Below are positions 17,312 through 26,514 of a stretch of 47,370 nucleotides of DNA, in pieces. Position numbers and translations under genes: made by a program. The notes under the pieces were generated by a model, which made no database searches, was not told where the DNA came from, and saw only the letters and a list, made by a program, of their open reading frames with translations. The stretch lies in the NCBI GenBank assembly GCA_010365115.1, contig JAAFGX010000028.1, positions 1-47,370 of the forward strand, given 5' to 3'. The first letter of the stretch is position 1. Each line of letters opens with the position of its first letter. The stretch comes from Paludibacter sp. (GTDB lineage: Bacteria; Bacteroidota; Bacteroidia; Bacteroidales; Paludibacteraceae).

Positions 17312-18775
17312 ATGAAAAAAATCTCATTGACAGCTTTATTAATAATAATTACTATCACCCTCTTTGCACAAAAAACGTATAATATTAAAGATTTTGGAGC
17401 AATTGGTAACGGTACTTCATTGGATACAAAAGCTATAAATGAAGCAATTACACAATGTTCATTAGAAGGAGGTGGTATTGTCTTATTTCCAAAAGGCAAT
17501 ATCTTTCTTACAGGTTCAATTCATTTACTAAGTAATATTGAATATTGTATTGAAAAAGGTGCGGTCATAAAAGGGGCTCCAAATGGAATAAATGCGTATG
17601 ATATCCCGGAAGAAAACCAATGGAGTGCTTACCAGGACTTTGGACATTCATTTTATCGGAATTCATTAATATGGGGTGAAAACATCGAAAACATTTCTTT
17701 TACAGGAGGTGGGGAAATTAATGGAGGCGGTATTACACGAAAGGTGGTTAAGCCAGGAGATGGAAATAAAGCAATTGCATTGAAACTGTGCAAAAATATT
17801 TTATTCGAAAACATAACAGTCATTAATGGAGGATGGTTTGCATTTATTTTGAACGGATGTTCAGATATCAAATTTAATCGGATAAAAATAAATACTGTAA
17901 GAGATGGTATCGATTTAATGTCGTGTTCAAATGTGGTAATTTCAAATAGCGAAATAAGCTCAATTAGACAGGATAACGGAAAAGCTGTTGGTGGTGATGA
18001 TGCGATAGGTATTAAAAGTGATTATGCACTTGGAAAAACATTAAGTAGTGAAAACATTTTAATTGAAAATTGTGTGATTTCTTCAGGTTGCAATGCTATT
18101 CAGTTCGGGTCGGAAACAGTTGGGGATTTTAAAAATATTAGAGTTGAGAATTGCGTGATTAATGGAGCTGATAAAGCTGGTTTAGGAATAACTTCTAACG
18201 ATGGATCGGTAATAGATAATGTATTGTTTAAAAATATTATTATGACTAAAGTTTCTACACCAATTTTTATGTATGTGTCTGATAGATTAAGAACCCCTGA
18301 CCCAAAAAAAATTGGTAAAATAAAAAATATAACGATAGAAAACGTAGCAGCTTATGATTGTTATGGATACATTAAGAATGAAAACTTTACATCAACAATT
18401 TCAGGACACAAAAATTCATCTATTGATAATGTGAAAATAAAAAATCTAACAATTGTATATAAAGGTGGTGTTGAAAAAGGTCCACTTCAGTGTCCAGAAA
18501 ACTCACCTACTAAGTATACACCTAAAGGATTAGGGGTACGTCCAGCATCCGGATTTTACATTCGAAATGCTAAAAATATTTTAATGAGCCAAATTGCTAT
18601 CAGTTTTGAGAAACCAGATTATCGGCCCCCATTTGTGTTTGACACGGTTGATTCGTTAATTATATCAGATCCTACCATCTCCAGCAATGCATTAATTGAT
18701 GTTGAATTAATAAATACGAATGGATTTAGTCAAACTGGTGTTAATAAACTAAAAGTAAATATATCAGAGTTGTAA
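17312..18775 (+). CDS. GH28 family pectinase (polygalacturonase/rhamnogalacturonan hydrolase type)
   Basis: A 487-residue right-handed beta-helix enzyme cleaving alpha-linked galacturonic acid chains. The ATG at 17312 is chosen because a clean signal peptide follows ('MKKISLTALLIIITITLFAQ'); an extension to a TTG at 17192 would put 40 residues ahead of it. 'YNIKDFGAIGNGTSLDT' is the usual GH28 entry motif. Catalytic acids by family position are D198/D201 in 'RDGIDLMSC' and D229/D230 in 'GGDDAIGIKS'. The standard G-H-G motif is replaced by 'GCNAIQFGSETVGDF', and the R-I-K motif by 'GITSNDGS'. It therefore belongs to a divergent GH28 branch, and its exact substrate cannot be called. It lies 129 bases after the 15434 gene and 130 before the next GH28. 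Confidence 0.88.
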   Translation: MKKISLTALLIIITITLFAQKTYNIKDFGAIGNGTSLDTKAINEAITQCSLEGGGIVLFPKGNIFLTGSIHLLSNIEYCIEKGAVIKGAPNGINAYDIPEENQWSAYQDFGHSFYRNSLIWGENIENISFTGGGEINGGGITRKVVKPGDGNKAIALKLCKNILFENITVINGGWFAFILNGCSDIKFNRIKINTVRDGIDLMSCSNVVISNSEISSIRQDNGKAVGGDDAIGIKSDYALGKTLSSENILIENCVISSGCNAIQFGSETVGDFKNIRVENCVINGADKAGLGITSNDGSVIDNVLFKNIIMTKVSTPIFMYVSDRLRTPDPKKIGKIKNITIENVAAYDCYGYIKNENFTSTISGHKNSSIDNVKIKNLTIVYKGGVEKGPLQCPENSPTKYTPKGLGVRPASGFYIRNAKNILMSQIAISFEKPDYRPPFVFDTVDSLIISDPTISSNALIDVELINTNGFSQTGVNKLKVNISEL

Positions 18776-18905
18776 AAAATAATCTTTTACAAAAGGGAGC
18801 TCATGAAGTCACGAAATTATTCGTGAAGAGTGTAAGGAATCCAGAAATGCCTTTGTATCAATATCTGAAGTAACTGATTTTTTTACTTCTTTTAATTATA
18901 AAATA

Positions 18906-20279
18906 ATGAAATACGCAGTAATCTCAATCATCTTAGTTCTGTCTCTCGGCTTTTTTTCTTTTACTAATGCTAAAAAAAAAGTTGCAATAACCAAAATAAA
19001 AGTCGAAGCACCTTTTGATATGCCGGTTATTACCATTCCTGATTTTAGTAAATGTAAGAAATTATCCATCACTGACTACGGGGCAGTACCCGGTAACAAA
19101 ATAAAGACCACTCAGGCAATTGCAAAGGCAATTGAAGAAGCCAATAATATCGGTGGTGGTGTTGTAGTGATACCTGAAGGCGAATGGTTAACCGGTGCGG
19201 TTCATCTTAAAAGTAATGTCAATCTGCATTTGGATAAAGGTGCGCTTCTTTTATTCTCAGAAAATCCAGAAGATTATCTGCCTGCTGTACATTCAAGCTG
19301 GGAAGGCCTGGAATGTTATAATTATTCACCCTTGATTTATGCCTATCAATGTAAAAACATTGCAATTACAGGTGAGGGAGAAATTAAAGCCCGCATGGAT
19401 ATTTGGAAAAAATGGTTCGCTCGTCCAACAGCTCACATGAATGAACTGAAGAGATTGTACAACATGGCGCAAGATAATGTCCCGGCGAATGAAAGATACA
19501 TGGTGAATGACTCAGCCCATCTTCGTCCTCACTTTATTCAAATTAATCGTTGTGAAAATGTTTTGCTTGATGGATTTAATATAAGGAACAGTCCGTTCTG
19601 GACAGTTCATCTTTATCTATCGAAAGATATTGTTGTCCGAAATTTGAACATTTATGCACATGGTCATAACAATGATGGATTAGACCCCGAAATGAGTCAG
19701 AATATTTTGGTAGAGAATGTCATGTTCGATCAGGGAGACGATGCAATTGCTGTAAAATCGGGTAGAAATCCTGAAGGCTGGCGATCCAAAACTCCGTCAA
19801 AGAATATTGTAATTCGCAATTGCACAATGAAAAACGGTCATCAGTTACTGGCGCTGGGGAGTGAGTTATCCGGAGGTATCGAGAACATTTTTGTAAATAA
19901 TTGCCATGCTGCCGATAGTGCCAAAATGATGCATCTCGTATATATTAAAACGAACGAACGTATGGGCGGTTACGTGAAAAATATTCATGTCAGCAATGTT
20001 TCAGGCGGAAATATGGATATGGGAATTCTTGGAATTGAAACCGATGTGCTGTATCAATGGAAAACGCTGGTTCCAACTATTGTGCGTAGATTGACGCCGA
20101 TCCGGGATATTTTTCTGGAAAATATAAAAGTCAAAAGCGTAAAGTTTATTTCCAGAATATCAGGGCAAAAAGAACTACCGGTTGAGAATGTATTCCTGAA
20201 AAACGTTGTATCAGATACTATCCGTGGAGATAAAAAGTATATTCAAGAGAATGTGGTGCATTTTAACGTGTCAGAATAA
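18906..20279 (+). CDS. GH28 family exo-polygalacturonase-like enzyme
   Basis: A 457-residue beta-helix enzyme with signal peptide (about 1-22). 'KLSITDYGAVPGNKIKTTQA' opens the fold. Active-site positions are D257/D260 in 'NNDGLDPE', D278/D279 in 'GDDAIAVKSG' and H312 in 'NGHQLLALGSELSGG', where the last Gly of G-H-G is Gln. 'IKTNERMGG' takes the place of the R-I-K substrate-binding motif. These features are those of bacterial GH28 enzymes that work on chain ends. It has no sorting domain, so it is probably periplasmic and acts on imported oligogalacturonides (inference). It is likely co-transcribed with the flanking genes; a small hairpin TCACGAA-atta-TTCGTGA lies just upstream at 18809-18826. 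Confidence 0.9.
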   Translation: MKYAVISIILVLSLGFFSFTNAKKKVAITKIKVEAPFDMPVITIPDFSKCKKLSITDYGAVPGNKIKTTQAIAKAIEEANNIGGGVVVIPEGEWLTGAVHLKSNVNLHLDKGALLLFSENPEDYLPAVHSSWEGLECYNYSPLIYAYQCKNIAITGEGEIKARMDIWKKWFARPTAHMNELKRLYNMAQDNVPANERYMVNDSAHLRPHFIQINRCENVLLDGFNIRNSPFWTVHLYLSKDIVVRNLNIYAHGHNNDGLDPEMSQNILVENVMFDQGDDAIAVKSGRNPEGWRSKTPSKNIVIRNCTMKNGHQLLALGSELSGGIENIFVNNCHAADSAKMMHLVYIKTNERMGGYVKNIHVSNVSGGNMDMGILGIETDVLYQWKTLVPTIVRRLTPIRDIFLENIKVKSVKFISRISGQKELPVENVFLKNVVSDTIRGDKKYIQENVVHFNVSE

Positions 20280-20369
20280 ATAATGGGATTTTAATTTAAA
20301 TAGATTCCCTGAAGTCAAAAGTTGCGTAAATATTATATTAACATTATGCGTTTATAGCTCTATTGAAAA

Positions 20370-22190
20370 ATGAAAAAAATGAAAAAAAAATCAAGAAATT
20401 TCTCTGTTTCATTGTTATTGCTGTTGTCATCTTCAATTTTTGCTCAAAGTTCTCCACAGATCATTAATGTAGAAAACCGTGCAAGTATATCATTAAATGG
20501 ATTGTGGAAAACAATTATAGATCCATTTGAGAACGGATATTATGATTACAGGAGATTACCCATGAAAAACGGCTATGGTCAGGATAAGGACTACGTGGAT
20601 AAAAGTTCATTGCAGGAATACAATTTTGCAACAGATAAAACACTTATGGTTCCCGGTGACTGGAATACACAACGTGCTGAACTATACTATTATGAAGGAA
20701 CCGTTTGGTATCGAAACCGTTTCAATTACCAATTAAAGAAAGATAAACGTGTATTTTTATATTTTGGAGCTGTCAATTATGAGGCCATTGTTTATTTAAA
20801 CGGAAAATTGCTAGGAAAACACATTGGGGGATTTACCCCTTTCAATTTTGAAGTTACTGATATAATTAAAGAAGGACAAAATTCAATAGTTGTAAAAGTG
20901 GACAACAAGCGTGCATTGGATGCGGTTCCAACGTTAAACTCAGATTGGTGGAATTATGGTGGAATTACACGTCATGTAAGTTTGATTGAAACTCCGCAAA
21001 CTTTTGTCAGAGATTATTACGTGCAACTTAAAAAAGGAGATAAAAACACATTGACCGGATGGGTTCAGTTAGATGGAAATAAATTAGTAAAAACAGCACA
21101 AGTTGAGATTCCGGAATTAAAAATAAAACAGAAGCTAACAACAAATGAAAATGGATTTGCGTCGTTTGAATGTTCTATAAAGCCAAGTTATTGGACTCCT
21201 GAGAATCCAAAATTATATGCCGTTAATATAACTCTGGATAACGAGCAATTATCTGATGAAATTGGATTTAGAACCATTGAAACCAAAGGAACACAAATTT
21301 TACTGAATGGAAAACCTATTTTTTGTCGTGGAGTTTGCATTCATGAAGAGGCTGCCTTTAGAAATGGGCGTATATTTTCTAAAGAAGAAGACATAACATT
21401 GCTACAGTGGGCCAAGGAAATGGGTTGCAATTTCGTCCGTTTAGCACATTATCCACACAACGAGCAGATGATTCGCCAGGCAGAACGGCTTGGATTATTG
21501 GTCTGGTCTGAAATACCGGTCTACTGGACAATCCAGTGGAGCAACCCCGAAACATATAAAAACGCAGAAGCTCAATTGACAGACAATATAACACGAGATA
21601 AAAATCGTTCAAACATTATCATTTGGTCTATTGCCAACGAAACTCCACATGGTGATACCCGTTTAAACTTTCTGACAAGGTTAGCAACAAAAGTTCGCGA
21701 ACTTGATCCTGTCCGATTAGTAGGAGCTGCTATGGAAAAAGAAGAAATGAAACCCGGTTTAATGACTGTAAACGATGATTTGAGCAAAGTTATGGATGTG
21801 TTGAGTTTTAATCAATATGTTGGTTGGTATGGTAGCCTACCCGAAGAATGCGATCGGGTGAACTGGACATTTTCAGAAGAAAAACCGGTTATAGTCAGTG
21901 AATTTGGCGGAGGTGCACTTTATGGAATGAGAGGGGGTAAAACGGAACGATTCACCGAAGATTATCAGGAGGATTTATACATTAGAAGTGTAAATATGCT
22001 GAAGCGAATGCCGGGTTTGGCAGGAACAACACCCTGGATATTGAAAGATTTCCGCTCTCCGCGCCGTCAATTGCGCGATATACAGGATGATTTCAATAGA
22101 AAAGGTCTTATTTCCGATCAGGGTGAAAAGAAAAAAGCATTTTTTGTGATGAAAAAATGGTACGAAGAAATAAAGGAGAAATATAAATAA
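20370..22190 (+). CDS. GH2 family beta-glycosidase (beta-glucuronidase/beta-galactosidase type)
   Basis: A 606-residue enzyme with a signal peptide after a Lys-rich start (ATG at 20370; 20379 also possible). Order: sugar-binding jelly-roll (about 40-210, 'ISLNGLWKTIIDPFENGYYD', 'VWYRNRFNY', 'NGKLLGKHIGGFTPF'); an Ig-like domain (about 210-300); and a TIM barrel (about 300-600). Acid/base E424 lies in 'SIANETPHG' and nucleophile E511 in 'IVSEFGGGALYG'; both are intact. 'NFVRLAHYPHNEQMI' is the usual GH2 motif. The size without extra C-terminal domains is nearer to beta-glucuronidases, but the 'SEFG' surroundings do not settle uronic acid versus galactose. Last gene of its set, 90 bases after the GH28 and followed by a terminator. 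It probably trims side chains released from pectin. Confidence 0.9.
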   Translation: MKKMKKKSRNFSVSLLLLLSSSIFAQSSPQIINVENRASISLNGLWKTIIDPFENGYYDYRRLPMKNGYGQDKDYVDKSSLQEYNFATDKTLMVPGDWNTQRAELYYYEGTVWYRNRFNYQLKKDKRVFLYFGAVNYEAIVYLNGKLLGKHIGGFTPFNFEVTDIIKEGQNSIVVKVDNKRALDAVPTLNSDWWNYGGITRHVSLIETPQTFVRDYYVQLKKGDKNTLTGWVQLDGNKLVKTAQVEIPELKIKQKLTTNENGFASFECSIKPSYWTPENPKLYAVNITLDNEQLSDEIGFRTIETKGTQILLNGKPIFCRGVCIHEEAAFRNGRIFSKEEDITLLQWAKEMGCNFVRLAHYPHNEQMIRQAERLGLLVWSEIPVYWTIQWSNPETYKNAEAQLTDNITRDKNRSNIIIWSIANETPHGDTRLNFLTRLATKVRELDPVRLVGAAMEKEEMKPGLMTVNDDLSKVMDVLSFNQYVGWYGSLPEECDRVNWTFSEEKPVIVSEFGGGALYGMRGGKTERFTEDYQEDLYIRSVNMLKRMPGLAGTTPWILKDFRSPRRQLRDIQDDFNRKGLISDQGEKKKAFFVMKKWYEEIKEKYK

Positions 22191-22227
22191 GTTTATAGGA
22201 GAAAGTATCGATTTTTAGTTTATACAT

Positions 22228-22269
22228 AAAAGGGATATTCAATCATTTTTTTTGAACTTCCCTTTTTTT
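22228..22269 (+). terminator. Probable intrinsic terminator after the GH2 gene
   Basis: AAAAGGGA (22228-22235) pairs with TCCCTTTT (22259-22266), followed by more T. The 8-bp stem and 23-base loop, 38 bases after the stop codon, fit a weak-to-moderate terminator. Confidence 0.6.
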
Positions 22270-22424
22270 GTTTTGAACTTGATTTCACGATTAATTAACA
22301 TGTCATAATATATTATGTAAAAAAATAATATATATATACAAAGATTTATCGATGTATTATATTGTGTTAAAGTTTAATGTATTTTTCTCAACTAAATAGT
22401 TCTTAACTTCTAATTCAGTAAATC

Positions 22425-22688
22425 AAAAAAAAAATACTTTTTTAAATGCAGTGTTATTCTTGACTATTAGTCTAACTCCACAAATACCACAAAGCTTGAA
22501 GATTACTGCTGTATCAAATTCATATATTAGTAGTCTAAATAAATAGATATAACCATGAATTTAATTTTTAAAACAGTTTTCAGTAAGTATTTTTGAATTA
22601 GAAAGCTGCTTTGTCTGGTTTATAATACAAAATATCCGATTTTATAGTTTAAGGTAAACTAATTCTTTTTTCGTCCTTTCTGAGAAGT
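22425..22688 (+). repeat. Dispersed ~260-bp repeat, copy B
   Basis: Aligns end to end with 8245-8505. In this copy the signal-peptide frame is broken further (a stop right after the first codons), so it is more decayed. The non-coding right half ('atagtttaaggtaa.ctaattcttttttcg') is better kept than the coding part. It lies about 150 bases before the TonB-dependent receptor gene. Confidence 0.85.
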
Positions 22689-22833
22689 GATTGTACTATT
22701 AAGCATTTCGAATTGTAAAAAAGGAAATCAGATAATTTATGGATGATTTTCGTGATTTAGTTATGGTACTCTCTTATACTTTATCTAATTTCAAAATATA
22801 ATATCAATAACAGATTCACTTATTTAAACTCTG

Positions 22834-24741
22834 ATGAAACCTTTTTTTTTAATTTTTTTAATTTTATGTACTCATCTTGTAAGAGCTCAAGAAAATAATG
22901 ATACCACGAAAATGTCAAAACAATTAGATGAACTAGTTGTATTAGCATCAAAAATCAATTCACCACTCAAGAAATCCTCAGAAATTATACAAATAATTTC
23001 AGCAAAAGAAATTACTCAACTCAATGCAAATTCTGTTTCCGAAATATTTCAATATTTAAGCGGTGTTGGTGTTTCAACTGGTACAGGGAGTGGATTACCC
23101 AAAAGAGGCGTAATTAGTATCAACGGGTTAAGCCCAAATTATACACTGGTACTCATTGATGGTGCCAGATTTGTGAGCGACCATTTACAAACCGGACAGA
23201 ATATAGAACTGATTCCGGTTGAAAATATTGACAGAATAGAAATAATAAAGGGAGCTTATTCGGCTCAGTACGGAAGTGATGCCTTAGGTGGAATTGTGAA
23301 TATTATTACAAAAAAATGTGCTGATAAACAAGCTATGAATTTCAACCTCAGTGCCGGAAGCTATAATACATACAACACAAGCCTGATGAGTCATAATCCT
23401 ATCAACAAAAAGCAGAGACTTTCGAACTTCATTAGCTGGGAACAATCTGATGGATTGCCACTTATTGCACCTGTACATCGTATAGGCAGTATGAACTACG
23501 AAAATATGATTACACAAAATCGCTTTGATGCTGAAATTGGAAATAATATAACAGCTTATATTTCTGCTAATTATTTAAAAAGCAAAATGGTATTTAAAGC
23601 TGTTGAAAAAAACAGCAGTTTATTCATGCCTGATGCCGGAATTAATTGGAAAGTATCGAGTAAATTCAGTTTACGTCCTGTGATTCATTATGTGTATTGG
23701 AAATCAGATCAAAACGCTGAAGATATTAAGCTATTTAACCCTGAAATATCTGCTCAATTTAATTTTAGTGATCATAACACTGTGCTTGCCGGAGTGGATT
23801 ATAAAGAAAATTCATACACCCGAACAAGCGTTCAAAAACATACGATTTCCACAATGGGTGCTTTCATTCAAGATCGACTTGAATTAAATAAATTCATTAT
23901 TGCAGCAGCCATACGCTTTGATAAAGTACAGGAAATTAAGCCTGTTTTTTCGCCTTCCATTTCGATAATGTATAAAGCTACTGATTACATTCATTTAAAA
24001 GCTTCTGCAGGAAAAGGATTTCACTCTCCATCTGTTCAGGAACTTTACGAGCTTGCTTATGGACATGGCGGAACAGCTCTACGCTTTGGTAATCCTGATT
24101 TAAAACCTGAATACAGTACAACTTATTCTGCAAGTGCAGAATATATAAAAGATAATTTACAATTGGTTGTGAATGGATTTTACACAGAAATCGAAAATAT
24201 GATTGTACCATCTTATGGCGGTCCATGGCCGGCAGACCCAACAAAAGATATGTGGATAAGACAGAACGTTCATGCTGCAAAAGTTTTTGGTTCCGAATTT
24301 TTGGCAACTTACACAGTTTTCAGAGGATATACAATTAACGCAGGTTATACTTTTACTAAAAATAAGAATGCAGAAACAGGCAGACAACTTCCCTACTCGC
24401 CCGGTAATGTTTTAAACTTTAAATTTAATGGAAAACAAAAAATTTCCGAGAATATAAATATTGGTTTTTTTGCCGGATTGAATTCAGCACTTGGAAGGAA
24501 AGCCTGGAACTGGCAACCTGCTCCCGGAACTATACGAACAGACGAATCGGGTCTTATTACTCCTCTTAAAGATTATCAAAACCTTGAAGCCGGATTAATG
24601 TTAAATTTTAATAAGTATTACAGAATATCATTTAACGCTTATAATATATTAGGTCAGGATATTGAAAATCTGGAAGATGCTTATACCAAAATAAAAGGTG
24701 AAGCTTATTTCAAAATTGGTTTAAATTACAGATTCCATTAA
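22834..24741 (+). CDS. TonB-dependent outer-membrane receptor (short, non-SusC type)
   Basis: A 635-residue outer-membrane transporter. A signal peptide (about 1-18) is followed by a TonB-box-like 'LDELVVLASK' (about 32-41), the plug domain (about 45-155: 'LQTGQNIELIPVENIDRIEI', 'GAYSAQYGSDALGGIVNII') and a 22-strand-type barrel to the C-terminus ('LKDYQNLEAGLMLNFNKYYR', 'FNAYNILGQDIE', ending 'IGLNYRFH'). It lacks the N-terminal carboxypeptidase-regulatory domain and the roughly 1000-residue length of SusC proteins, and no SusD is adjacent. The type is that of BtuB/Cir-like receptors, which import cofactors, metal chelates or small oligosaccharides. In this context an oligogalacturonide or a cofactor is equally possible. 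It appears to be a single-gene unit. Confidence 0.9.
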   Translation: MKPFFLIFLILCTHLVRAQENNDTTKMSKQLDELVVLASKINSPLKKSSEIIQIISAKEITQLNANSVSEIFQYLSGVGVSTGTGSGLPKRGVISINGLSPNYTLVLIDGARFVSDHLQTGQNIELIPVENIDRIEIIKGAYSAQYGSDALGGIVNIITKKCADKQAMNFNLSAGSYNTYNTSLMSHNPINKKQRLSNFISWEQSDGLPLIAPVHRIGSMNYENMITQNRFDAEIGNNITAYISANYLKSKMVFKAVEKNSSLFMPDAGINWKVSSKFSLRPVIHYVYWKSDQNAEDIKLFNPEISAQFNFSDHNTVLAGVDYKENSYTRTSVQKHTISTMGAFIQDRLELNKFIIAAAIRFDKVQEIKPVFSPSISIMYKATDYIHLKASAGKGFHSPSVQELYELAYGHGGTALRFGNPDLKPEYSTTYSASAEYIKDNLQLVVNGFYTEIENMIVPSYGGPWPADPTKDMWIRQNVHAAKVFGSEFLATYTVFRGYTINAGYTFTKNKNAETGRQLPYSPGNVLNFKFNGKQKISENINIGFFAGLNSALGRKAWNWQPAPGTIRTDESGLITPLKDYQNLEAGLMLNFNKYYRISFNAYNILGQDIENLEDAYTKIKGEAYFKIGLNYRFH

Positions 24742-24917
24742 ATTAAATATCTATGTTTGCCTGTTTTGCCGGCTCAAGCTTGAGAGTGTGTTTAAAACAG
24801 AAAAGGTATGGAAAGTCAACTTAATCAAGATTTCTTTTTTAACAATAAATCGAAAACGCTTGAAGTAAACATTTTTTAAAATCGTACACTAAAAAAATTA
24901 ATTCAAATCTGAAAATC

Positions 24918-26468
24918 ATGAAAGTAATCTATGCTTTACTTATATTATTCTGCTTTAATGTGGGACTTTATAGTCAATGGACCCATGAATTGACTGTGAC
25001 GAATACGGTGCGAAATAAAACCGCACTAGTTCGTGTGTGGCATGGTACTGATAGTATACGAGGCTTTCTATTATCGGGCAGCGTTGGCAATGGAAAAAAA
25101 TTTTGCGAAAAACCTTATTTGAGAGATACACTAACAAAATATAAATTAGGAATTATATATCTTTCGACCCAGAATTTAGGAATTTCTGTATTCGATTCAA
25201 AACTGGATGCCGATTTTTTGAATTATTGTTTGGATACTGCTGCAAAAGCTACAGGAATGAATGAATTCAAATATGGACCTTTTATATTGTTTGGTCATTC
25301 AACGGATGGTTTGTTTTGTCAAAATGTTGCTGTTTGGAATCCGCAAAAAACTTTTGGAATTCTGCATTACAAAAGTGGAAATTTAGGAAATCTGAAAAAT
25401 ATGAAGGCTCCTTATCTGACTTTAGATTCATTGATTAATATACCATTTCTGGCAATAAATGGAAGATACGAACAGTATGGACCGAATGGACCTTTCCCTG
25501 GATGTTCAGAGCCTTATAAATCAACATGCTATCGGGAAGTGCAATGGCAATCCTCACGTGATACAATTATGAAATACCGTTCCAAAGGTTATCCTATGAG
25601 TATGATTGTTGATTATTTTGGAGACGCTACACATGATTCGTGGTCAGACCAGAGTGGTATATACATGTCCAATTTTATAGCCGCGGCAGCTCGAATCAAA
25701 TTACCACCCAATTATTATCCAAAAAAAGCCCCTACCAAGCTTCTGAGAGTGGTTGAAAGTTCAGGATGTTTATCTGATAATGATATTTCTCAATTAATAG
25801 ATAGTGAAAATTTAAAATTTTTTCCGATAGAAGATTATTATTATAGAGTTGAGCCTTCAATACGAGCTTCTATGTTCTGGCATGCCGATAAAAACCTGGC
25901 TGTCGATTGGGCAAGCTATCATCACCTAATATGGGAATATAAGATACCTAAGGGACCTGTGTCCCTAACAACCACTTCATCTTCACAAGGACAGATTACT
26001 GTTGCATGGATTGACAAAGCATCCAATGAGACAGGATATATCCTTGAAAGAAGAACTGGAAATACAACATTCTCAACTTATAAGACATTGGAAAGTAATA
26101 CTAAACAGTTTGTTGATACGGATTTAAAAATGGACAGCACTTATTATTATAGAGTCATGGCATTCAATTCTGTTGGTTTCTCGGTTTTCTCAAATGTCGG
26201 AAGCGTTAATATGTCGCTTACAGCAATAAATGATGTTTCAAACAAAAATCCATATATCTATTTATATAATAACACGTTGACTTCCAATTGTTCCTCAGCT
26301 TTGATAGAATCCGTTGAAATATATTCAGTAACTGGACAAAAGTTAATGCACAACAATATAAATGCAAATCAATTCTCTGTTCCTCTAAATGATTATAAAG
26401 CAGGTGTATATATCGCAATAATAAAAATTCAAAAAAAGGTGTACACAAAGAAGTTTGTAATCTTATAA
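24918..26468 (+). CDS. Secreted alpha/beta-hydrolase (esterase-like) with FN3 and T9SS sorting domains
   Basis: A 516-residue exported protein. Signal peptide (about 1-19), hydrolase domain (about 20-340), fibronectin type III domain (about 345-435, 'QITVAWIDKASNETGYILER') and T9SS tail (to 516, 'GVYIAIIKIQKKVYTKKFVI'). The nucleophile elbow is 'FGHSTDG' with S128, where the usual G-x-S-x-G has Asp at the last place. 'GDATHDSWSDQ' carries a likely catalytic His, and 'GRYEQYGPNG' sits where lid or acid residues are expected. This fits a carbohydrate esterase (acetyl- or feruloyl-type) acting at the cell surface, but the family is not certain. It is 46 bases ahead of the 26515 gene, so the two are probably co-transcribed. 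Confidence 0.7.
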   Translation: MKVIYALLILFCFNVGLYSQWTHELTVTNTVRNKTALVRVWHGTDSIRGFLLSGSVGNGKKFCEKPYLRDTLTKYKLGIIYLSTQNLGISVFDSKLDADFLNYCLDTAAKATGMNEFKYGPFILFGHSTDGLFCQNVAVWNPQKTFGILHYKSGNLGNLKNMKAPYLTLDSLINIPFLAINGRYEQYGPNGPFPGCSEPYKSTCYREVQWQSSRDTIMKYRSKGYPMSMIVDYFGDATHDSWSDQSGIYMSNFIAAAARIKLPPNYYPKKAPTKLLRVVESSGCLSDNDISQLIDSENLKFFPIEDYYYRVEPSIRASMFWHADKNLAVDWASYHHLIWEYKIPKGPVSLTTTSSSQGQITVAWIDKASNETGYILERRTGNTTFSTYKTLESNTKQFVDTDLKMDSTYYYRVMAFNSVGFSVFSNVGSVNMSLTAINDVSNKNPYIYLYNNTLTSNCSSALIESVEIYSVTGQKLMHNNINANQFSVPLNDYKAGVYIAIIKIQKKVYTKKFVIL

Positions 26469-26514
26469 AATCGATAATTAATCCATTATTCTCAAATAAA
26501 TTCATATCATTATC

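Noticed and set aside
22834-24741. SusC identity for the receptor
   Set aside because: Too short, lacks the N-terminal regulatory domain and has no SusD partner.
24772-24786. Palindrome CTCAAGCTTGAG after the receptor gene
   Set aside because: Short, no T run, contains a common restriction-type palindrome; not enough for a terminator.
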